This document shows positions 32,047-39,195 of a stretch of DNA of 39,195 nucleotides, piece by piece. The stretch is from Amanita rubescens (lineage: Eukaryota > Basidiomycota > Agaricomycetes > Agaricales > Amanitaceae). The translations under genes were made by a program, and so were the position numbers. The notes under the pieces were generated by a model. The model saw only the letters and a program-made list of their open reading frames with translations, ran no database searches and had not been told where the DNA came from. How positions within the stretch are numbered: position 1 is the first letter of the stretch; the number at the start of each line of letters is the position of its first letter. The stretch covers positions 1-39,195 of the forward strand of contig WION01000496.1 in NCBI GenBank assembly GCA_015039365.1. The letters are read 5' to 3'.

Positions 32047-33998
32047 TCATGCCACATCGGGAGGTAGGGATCCACTCGCCTCTTGAACATGTGCAAGCGG
32101 CGAGGCAGAAGGTTGCGTTCCGCTGAAACGGTCTGGTGAAGTGGCACACCAGGAATTACGATTAAAAATTTTCTGTTGCCTTGACCCCATTTTTCCAGCT
32201 GCGCGAATCGCGGCATGCTCTTCCAGCTTGGTAAGACTAAAAACACTTCTCGCATCAGAGGAAAGCTTATTGAGGAAATCAAGTAGTGCATACGTGTTGT
32301 CTGATCCGCATGGAGAGACAAGGCCAGAGTCAGACGGTGAAAGGTATACATCGTCTCCGGTAGATTGGCGGGAATGTGGCAGCGTAAGAGGGAAGACATT
32401 GACGTAGTCATCTGCTGTTTGCGGAACAGCCTCATCTTTCCCGGAATAAGGTCTCGCTTCGAGTTCTTTCACTCGCGCTGTCCAGTAATCATTGTTCCGG
32501 ACGCATTCTCGAAAGTATTTCTCCATTTCTTATTTAATAGTAAGAAACCAGTAGTATATCGGTCTTAGACTTTAACCCACCTGGAATAGCTTGTGTTGTT
32601 AATTGCAATAAAGGACGGGCGAACCTCCCGATGAAGGACACTTGGGATTTGGCCTCTTTCAATGGGGACGTACACTCCTGGACAGATGGCTTAAACGCCA
32701 AAGATTTCTCGTATATGGCTTGCTTAGACCACTCGTCCATTAGTGCTGTTGCCCAATGTTGCGAAACGATGTAAGGGCGACTCTATGCGATATGTAGGCT
32801 AATGTATAGATAATTGTCGAAGACACATACGGGATTGCTGATGTCAGCGCACTTGAGAAGCGCTTGACTAAGGAGCATTTGACGCGAACAAAGTGTGCCT
32901 TCTTCGTGATCGAGGTGGCGCTGAAGCCTTTCCATGAAATCGTCGTGCACGCTCATATCGGTCGCAAGGACGGAAGTGAGTAGCAATCTCCGTAAGTAAA
33001 CCCCCTTGACGTGATCATTAAAAAGCGTCGTCAGACCATGATGTTGCATGATACGGAGTAATAATTGATAATGCATGTGTTCCAATGGGGACCGCCCATC
33101 GTATACTTTTGACAGCGGTGCTTCGGCAACTTTCTGGGACACGTTATGATTAGATCACAAACGCGTAGCCCAAAAGCTAGATCTTGTTTACCATAAAATA
33201 ATTTGTGAACCCAGGGTGTCCAACATCATGACCAATGGCGGCGACAAAAAGAATAAAGATCTCTTCTTGTCGAAGTGTGGTCACAAGAGAGCCATTGTCA
33301 AACTCCTTGTTAGACTTCCACATCCGGTTAGCGTGGAGTAGTATATTCACCGACGGCACCATGTTTGCAGACCGGAGATATGAATAGGTGGCTTGAAGTA
33401 CATCTAGCGCGTGTTCAAAATTATGGTATGAATTCTCAAGGCGGTATATGCGACGTAAATGGTGCACAAACGCAGAGATTTGCTCTAAATGGCAATGAGC
33501 TACTTGAATGTATTGTCCGTTACGACTTACGCATTGAGACTGGGATGACGTCCACCATGCCTTCAATTCGAAACAAAAGTTCGAATAGTAAGAGAGTACA
33601 GGCGATGCGTTCATCCTCCGGAAGAGCGTAAGGCTCAAAACGCCAACGATCGAGTTTCCCGATGAGGCGTGATCGAGACTCGGGTGATAGGTTTGCAGGG
33701 ACACTGGAATTTGATCAGTCAATAGGCGCCGGACCAATCCATTTTGGATGACATACAACTCTACATGTTGCTCGTTAACAGCATGAATGGTTTGTTTATA
33801 CATGTCAGTCAACAGCTCTGCAAAACCTGTTCTGGACAAAATCAATACGCTATCAACTATTCCGCTGAACTCGGACGACTTACTCGAGTGCTCCGGTATG
33901 GCCCATCCAACCTTGACCATGATCACTGCTTCCTGTGGCGAGGTTGAGTCCGCCGATATCTGCGCTCCGCCTTCGCCAATGTTTCGGGAAGATATCAT
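32047..33998 (-). CDS. class I 3',5'-cyclic-nucleotide phosphodiesterase
   Basis: Seven exons: 33998..33884, 33826..33757, 33703..33531, 33484..33192, 33133..32831, 32782..32581, 32528..32047; 545 residues with consistent phases. Metal-binding HD motifs are present: YHNFEHALDV, then GHDVGHPGFTN, then LLKCADISNP followed by SRPYIVSQHWATALMDEW across an intron. EYFRECVRNNDYW-type helix closes the catalytic domain (here EMEKYFRECVRNNDYW). The enzyme hydrolyses cAMP (or cGMP) to the 5' nucleotide and resets PKA signalling. The N-terminal block includes FAELLTDMYKQT and RWRFEPYALPEDERIACT, as in basidiomycete relatives. The last 110 residues are low-complexity. The true N-terminus may lie in a further upstream exon; 33998 is the first ATG in the open frame. 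Confidence 0.88.
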
Positions 33999-34274
33999 TT
34001 ACAGTTGGTGGGAACAGCTTTGAATCACTCAAAGACATAAGGAATGGAGGGGGTGCGACTTCGAACGTGAAAGAACGAAAAGAAGTTAAGAAAGAGATAA
34101 AGAGGAAGATATGGAGCTATAAAAATGAGGTGCGGATGATATGGTCGCTGAATTAGCACTCGGTCGCGTGGTGGAAGTCAAGTTCTCTCGTGGCAGCCGC
34201 GTGGCTTTTGTATCGATCGCTGTATCAGGACCCCGAAGGTAGAGCCGGTTACCAAACAAAGTTTCACTCACTTC

Positions 34275-34282
34275 AAAAAAAA
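34275..34282 (-). terminator. RNA polymerase III terminator
   Basis: Eight consecutive T residues on the minus strand, one base after the tRNA discriminator position. Confidence 0.85.
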
Positions 34283-34283
34283 T

Positions 34284-34377
34284 CGTCACCTGAGCGATTC
34301 GAACACTCGCGGGCAAAGCCCAACCGCTGGCAGCTATGAATAGCAGGCGATCCCGTTAACCACTCCGGCAAAGTGAC
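34284..34377 (-). tRNA. tRNA-Ser(GCU) with a 12-nt intron
   Basis: Read on the minus strand. The acceptor stem GTCACTT pairs fully with AGGTGAC. A 3-bp D-stem (CCG/CGG) encloses AGTGGTTAA. The anticodon stem ATCGC/GCGGT has loop CTGCTA-A with anticodon GCT, interrupted after position 37 by a 12-nt intron (34329..34340). A long variable arm GGGC-TTT-GCCC marks a class II tRNA. The T-arm is GAGTG-TTCGAAT-CGCTC. All point to serine, reading AGC/AGU codons. The mature form is 82 nt before CCA. Confidence 0.93.
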
Positions 34378-35248
34378 GTGCTTGTTTGACATCAAAATCA
34401 TCATACAACCGCCCAAGGTCTATGCACAAGATCCCGGGGTCTTGCTCGAGTTCACGAACTGTTTACCCATGTGGAGTCGAGCAGTAGAAGTTTGTGGGTG
34501 CACTGCTGCGCACCGTCCCTTTTAATTTAAAGGGCCACATTGATGGCTGGCACACAAGGTTTAGCGTTCGCGTCCCTATCTCTCGGCTGCCACGGGGGCA
34601 AATCTAAACGGTCTCGAGCTAACCCGCGTTTTGAGGGGTAACAGCGGGCACAATAACCGTTCGCCTGTCCGATTAAAGCGCATCGCGCGCGTGTAGGGCA
34701 TGTACATCGCGTAGATCAGGTCCCGACGTGGGCTGTCACTCGTATCATCGATATCGGACCATATCCATGCATTGACATGCAGCTTTGTAAATTTTCCAGC
34801 GCACGCTGATCACTTTACGAACCTTGGTGACGATCATTGACACCGGTCAACGCTCGATTACCGTTCCAGCCCATGTTTTATTTGTCCCTTGCAACGGGTA
34901 TCATTGAATGGGCGGACCGCCAGGATCCCGGCCTGCCCACTGGGATCTATACCATTCAACTTGTTCCGTATTGTCTAGCGTAAGGCATGAATAAAATTTA
35001 TTTCCCTACAACGGCAATTCTAAACGGTAAAACAGCAAGAACAACAATCACCATACATAGTATTTATACGTTATCGTCCTGCACATGAATCAAGAAATTG
35101 TGATGACCAGTAGTAAACCTGACCGGACCAAAAGAAAGCCACGCGTATTTCATTATTGCATTAAAAATGGCACCTCGCTTGCCATATGGGAGTCTGGAAC
35201 AGACCACCGTCTGGTGATTGTGGAGCTTATAGACGGAAGGACGGCATT
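34378..35248. other. intergenic, no gene recognised
   Basis: No open frame with family resemblance and no further tRNA fold that I could find. The tRNA promoter is internal, so this is mostly 3' flank of the next leftward gene. Confidence 0.45.
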
Positions 35249-36515
35249 CTAGATCATGATGTAAGGCGACGGCGAGAGACTCATAAATACTTCACTTACA
35301 TCGCAACCGGGCGAATCAGCACTGTAAGTGGCGCCGCGGCGAGGTGGTGCATTAAATAGCCCATTTCGCGACCAATATTCGCCCCGATGCTGAGCGGTAC
35401 CGGTGCCTTGTGTACATTTATGAAGGTACGCTGGTGCTATAGTTAGTACGCGAGAGGAAACAAAGGTAGCGTGAAGGCTTACTTTCGTGCAATTCTTGAA
35501 ACTGTTGTTCATAAAACCCAGGCATAGGCTCAGACGATGGCTGTCTTTCGTCCCATTCTGACGCACAATCTGCTGGCTGGATTGACCCTGAATCGTTGCG
35601 ACACTGGTGATTGTCCCATCCGGTCCCTGCAGGATCGCTGTCATCCGTCTGCGTTTCCAAGTCCCCATGGACCTGAGAAGGCTCTTGCGTGTAGGAACGG
35701 ATGTTACCGACGTCCAGTTGGAATTCGAAAGTTCGCGGCTCCTCTTCTAGCGGGCACGCTTCACCACACCACGATGCGACAATACCGCGACTCTCGCCAC
35801 TGTGAATCGCGAATGGATCGATTCGAAAACGACCCATCATTTTGCGCATCTCCTCTGAAGCGTGGGTCGCACGAAGAGGAACTTCGGTCGGAGGGGCCAT
35901 TGATTGGCTTAAGGTGATAGCCTTGACTTGTGCTGCAGATAACTCCATGACGAAGCACCCGTCTCCATCTGGTTGTTCCATTTTGATGGGAGCGGGAGAA
36001 GGCGAGCGACGTGATGCTGGCGTCCCTACATCGTTCATCATATACAGACGATGGCCGTCGTCACTAAAATCGGGGGATTTGGAGGGTGACTTCGGAGCAT
36101 CACCTCGATAACTGAAGTCGGCCGGGGTATTCACCGAGGACGAAGATAAATCTGTACGTTGGGACGATTCGGGATAGTCTGCGTGGGTGGCGTAACCGAT
36201 AGTTTGCGGTGCATCAGCCGACAGAGGAGATGTATACGTCGTTGGAATAACGGGATCCATTGACCACTCATTTTCATGGGCGGGGAAGGAGCCAAATAGG
36301 GGAGAAAAATGGGAAGAATGTGCCAGATGGTCAGGTAACGAATACGGTGCCGTACGTATCGAAAGTTGCTGCCAGCAAGGGTTGGTGGCGGTAATGACTT
36401 GAGGTCTAGAGGCGTGGCAAAATGTCCTATCCAGGTGTGCGACGGGTAGGGTGGAATATCCCCGTTTATCCCGCATGATTGGTAGGTGTTGAGACATCGG
36501 GATGATTTCAGGCAT
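35249..36515 (-). CDS. unrecognised agaric protein, low-complexity, two exons
   Basis: Exon 1 36515..35483, exon 2 35436..35249, 46-nt intron (GTAAGC...ATAG), 406 residues. I do not recognise the family. The first 200 residues are Ser/Pro-rich and look disordered (SPSKSPDFSDDG, TPASRRSPSPAPIKMEQ). IKME fits a SUMO-acceptor pattern. A more ordered block follows, MRKMMGRFRIDPFAIHSGE, then WCGEACPLEEEPRTFEFQLDV, with regular composition that suggests a conserved module. The C-terminus is polar. A nuclear or regulatory protein is a guess from composition only. A GTAAGT donor-like site near 35299 leaves open a third exon. The start is the first ATG in a long open frame. Confidence 0.65.
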
Positions 36516-38729
36516 GAAAGCGGGCAGGTCTTTTGAACGAGGAAAACAGAAGCAGGGATGACAAAATGGTGTAAAACAGTGGAGTCAGTTGGGCTGACTT
36601 ATAGGTGGAAGAGGAAGAGTAAGTAAGATAATAGGTGAAGGGTGAAAAATCTCGATTAAAGATTAGGTTTTTGGAGAGGAAAGCGCGTGCCCGCACAGCG
36701 GCATAACCTGATGTAATCCAGGCGTCATAAAGAGATGAAACGGCATAAAATAATGAGTGGTGATGGCAGGCATACCGTCTGACCGAGGATCACAGATCTC
36801 GATCGCTTCTCTCGACCTGACCTCCAAGCAGCGCGAGTTGAGGGGAGCCTGCCTGACGTTCCTCTTTCTGGAAGTCTTCTTAACTGGATCCGCACGCCAC
36901 TTCACTGCCGTTGCATGTCCTTGATGTTCGTCCCTTTCGTTCCGGGTATGCGTGTGGGCCTCGGAACGCCCGTGCTATCCGTAGCCTCTCCGCTCACAGT
37001 CTGCGGAACAAATCAGTTGAGAAAAGAGACTTGAGCAGGTTGATAACTATGATTTTAGCTACCTGCTAACTTCGGCCTCATGAGTCATGTACTATGGGTA
37101 TTTTTGTCTGTAGCATATTTTGTGCCGTCATTTGGCGACGACCGACGCCGCGAGAGAGATCCAAACTTGGACTTCTGCCATGCTTCGCATTATCTTTATT
37201 ATCCTCTGTCGCGACTCGTGAAGACCGGCTGAATTAAAGGTCAGAGAAACCACACTAACAGTAATCCGACCTGGCGGGATGCATCGGCCGTTGCCTCCGA
37301 TAATCGACTGACGACAACCGCTTCGATCAGCGAGACCCACAATCTTTAAAATTTTCAAAGCTGGCGTTGCATAAGTTGAGACACACCTTGCATTTAATGT
37401 GCGGGGGTGGGAGAGAGAAGATCAATACCACTGGATTGTGACTGCTAGGATAACACTTTTGATCTGATATATGTAATTGTTTTGACAGCAAAGGACTGTC
37501 ATAAAATGATAAACTTTCATGCGAACAGCATCAAGGAACCAGTGTGGAGCAAGTCCATACTGCGCCATTCGCTTTTCATCAGCGATGCACAAAGCGCTCA
37601 CGTACGGAATCGTGTATTTACTGAGCTTGATAGACTCTGAGCCAAGCCGGTCCTTGAAGCGATAGGCTACACTCCGGAAAAGACGGCGAGGGGGAACAAA
37701 ATTCTAGTGACCGAAGTTTGTCCCGCCGGCGTCTCCGACCAGGCATTAGTCTACATAAAGTTGGAGGATCGTAACCCAAACGCGTAGCGATTAAAGCGGC
37801 TGGGAAGAGGCTCACTTCCATCAAGAAGTACAGCCGGAAGCACTACGCATCTGTGACAAGACCGGGTGTAGTGACTGCAGGGTACCAGGAGTTGTGAGTA
37901 CAATACTGTTGACTCCTGAATGCGGAAGCATGATACGAGCGGACGGACATCGCTGGTAAGACAGAATATTGTCACAAAAGGCTTGTTGATGATTCCATTA
38001 TATTCAAGCCAATGGTCTTTCATCTCCGCGGCAATACAGTTCTTGTCTAACTTCTTATAGACTAATCTGTTATTATCGTTCACCGATACGAAGCCTGGTC
38101 TAGAGCGCGATTGGAATTGTCGAGAGATACTGCGGAACAATGGACATAGGGGTTTGTCCAATTTGCAATGGTCGTGAAAGCCGGTCAGATGTCCGTTCGA
38201 GAAGTGAGAAGCGTCGTTAGCATTGAGAAACAGTGAGTCAAAAGACCATCGGTAAATTTTGTTACGTCAAAAGCTTGGAAACATAGAGTCTATGAATACC
38301 GGCCGGCAATTGGTGGGCGAAAAGGTCCGTATTTGATTACAGTACGGTTCTAGCTTCGTTGCCTTCGGCCATCGTGAATGCAGAACACCGAGTCGTCGAC
38401 GGAAAGATGCTGTTAGCCTAATCATCCATGACATGGAAGTTGATCTCAATCGCTAAAAGCCGACGACCACTAGTTGATTTTGAAGCAGGGGCTTCTGCTT
38501 GGCAATACCGGGACGGGACTCGGGCTATAGTTCCTGTGTACTCGGGTTTTCGTAGCGACCTGGATGTTGCGCTGGCTAGCCCATTCTCGTAATTTCACGT
38601 TCGATGCAGTTTGCCACGTTGAAGATATTGTTAGACATTTATATCATAATAAGATTGTACTCTGAGACTGGACCGACTCGGATCCGGTTCATTTTTGAAC
38701 CACAACCTGATACTCCCCACAATATCGGG
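36516..38729. other. 2.2-kb intergenic stretch, no gene supported
   Basis: The first few hundred bases should be the promoter of the gene at 35249-36515. The longest leftward frame (37751-38161, 136 codons) has no family resemblance and no splice continuation that I can defend. The rest shows neither repeats nor tRNA. The last 150 bases precede the CFA20-like gene. Confidence 0.4.
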
Positions 38730-39195
38730 ATGTTTTCTGGGGCTGTCCAATCACCTGTGCTTTCTCTGTTCTCATCAACAGGCAGCGAACCCTTGAGGCT
38801 TTTCAGCGTGCACAAGGACAGCTCCCTGTCTGCGGACTCTTTTGTTCACCTACTTCACGATGAGAAATCCCTTCCTTTGCCAGCACCTCCTGCAAACCTC
38901 ATTTCGTCTCCGTCGATCGATTATTCAGTTCCTGAAACGGAGTTCCCCGACTACACTCTCAATCAGACAGTGCTTCACATTCAATCGCCTACCTTGCGTA
39001 CTACCTATGTACATTCCCCTCCCGAAGTTCCTTTGGGAGGGTGGGCAAGTATGCGACGACCTTTGGATAAAGCATCCCTGGATGCACATGCAAGTTCGTA
39101 ACATGGGACGAGAATGGTCGCTCGAAGTCGGCATTGTAGACCAAACAGGACGAAAAGGCATTCTCAGGCTCTCGACGTTCCAGGTACATCTCATT
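38730..39195 (+). CDS. CFA20/DUF667-domain protein, N-terminal part (runs off window)
   Basis: Starts MFSGAVQSPVLSLFSSTGSE and continues through NQTVLHIQSPTLRTTYV, the conserved opening of fungal CFA20 (DUF667) proteins. From about 39040 a second frame carries the rest: DDLWIKHPWMHMQVRNMGRE, WSLEVGIVDQTGRKG, LRLSTFQVHLI, reaching the window end. CFA20 proteins bind ciliary microtubules in animals; in fungi without cilia their role is unclear. Between 39007 and 39045 the frame changes by one base. Either a 64-nt intron starting GTACAT removes the switch, or there is a one-base indel. The longer upstream frame from 38604 lacks family resemblance, so the ATG at 38730 is preferred. Confidence 0.75.

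Noticed and set aside
32141..32407. Plus-strand frame opposite the phosphodiesterase tail
   Set aside because: Antisense shadow of the last phosphodiesterase exon.
37751..38161. 136-codon minus-strand frame as a gene
   Set aside because: No recognisable domain, no supporting splice sites or neighbouring exons; left as unannotated intergenic DNA.

Overview
The window reads as nuclear DNA of a filamentous basidiomycete, most likely an agaricomycete. Almost every gene is cut by 45-60 nt GT-AG introns. The families present are typical of mushroom-forming fungi: a MYND-finger protein, DUF2855, an agaric-type G-domain P-loop protein, a Tri101-like acyltransferase, a Num1/ApsA cortical anchor, Sec24 and a class I cyclic-nucleotide phosphodiesterase. 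A tRNA-Ser with a 12-nt intron fits the same picture.

Layout. Left part (1-8.9 kb): MYND protein (-), broken 2OG-Fe(II) oxygenase remnant (+), intact DUF2855 gene (+), eight-exon YheT/ABHD3-type hydrolase (+), acid-ceramidase/NAAA-like amidase (-). Middle (8.9-14.8 kb): an AT-rich G-domain protein gene. Then a degenerate second copy of the DUF2855 3' half and its downstream DNA (14.87-16 kb). Next is an acyltransferase gene (16.7-20.0 kb) split by a 1975-bp LTR element with two identical 366-bp LTRs. A decayed Nit2-type nitrilase follows (-). Right part (23-39 kb) is conserved housekeeping: Num1-like PH/coiled-coil protein (+), SEC24 with 15 exons (-), phosphodiesterase with 7 exons (-), tRNA-Ser(GCU) (-), an unrecognised low-complexity protein (-), and the start of a CFA20/DUF667 protein (+) running off the right edge.

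The outstanding observation is inside the G-domain gene. Between 10434 and 13416, 50 consecutive units have the form acceptor AG, exactly three bases, donor GT (or GC). Introns of about 45-67 nt separate them. Followed from the G-domain frame, each three-base piece is one whole codon in phase 0. None of the 50 is a stop codon, and the frame continues into ordinary exons on the far side. If spliced as read, about 50 successive amino acids are each encoded by their own 3-nt exon, in a gene of about 67 exons and 500 residues. The introns resemble one another, so the region looks like a tandem intron array. The three exonic bases differ from unit to unit while their number never changes. I know of no described gene like this, but only transcript data can prove the splicing.

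The genes do not form one pathway. The left half is an accessory region shaped by duplication, decay and retrotransposon insertion. The right half holds nuclear-migration, COPII-secretion and cAMP-signalling genes.
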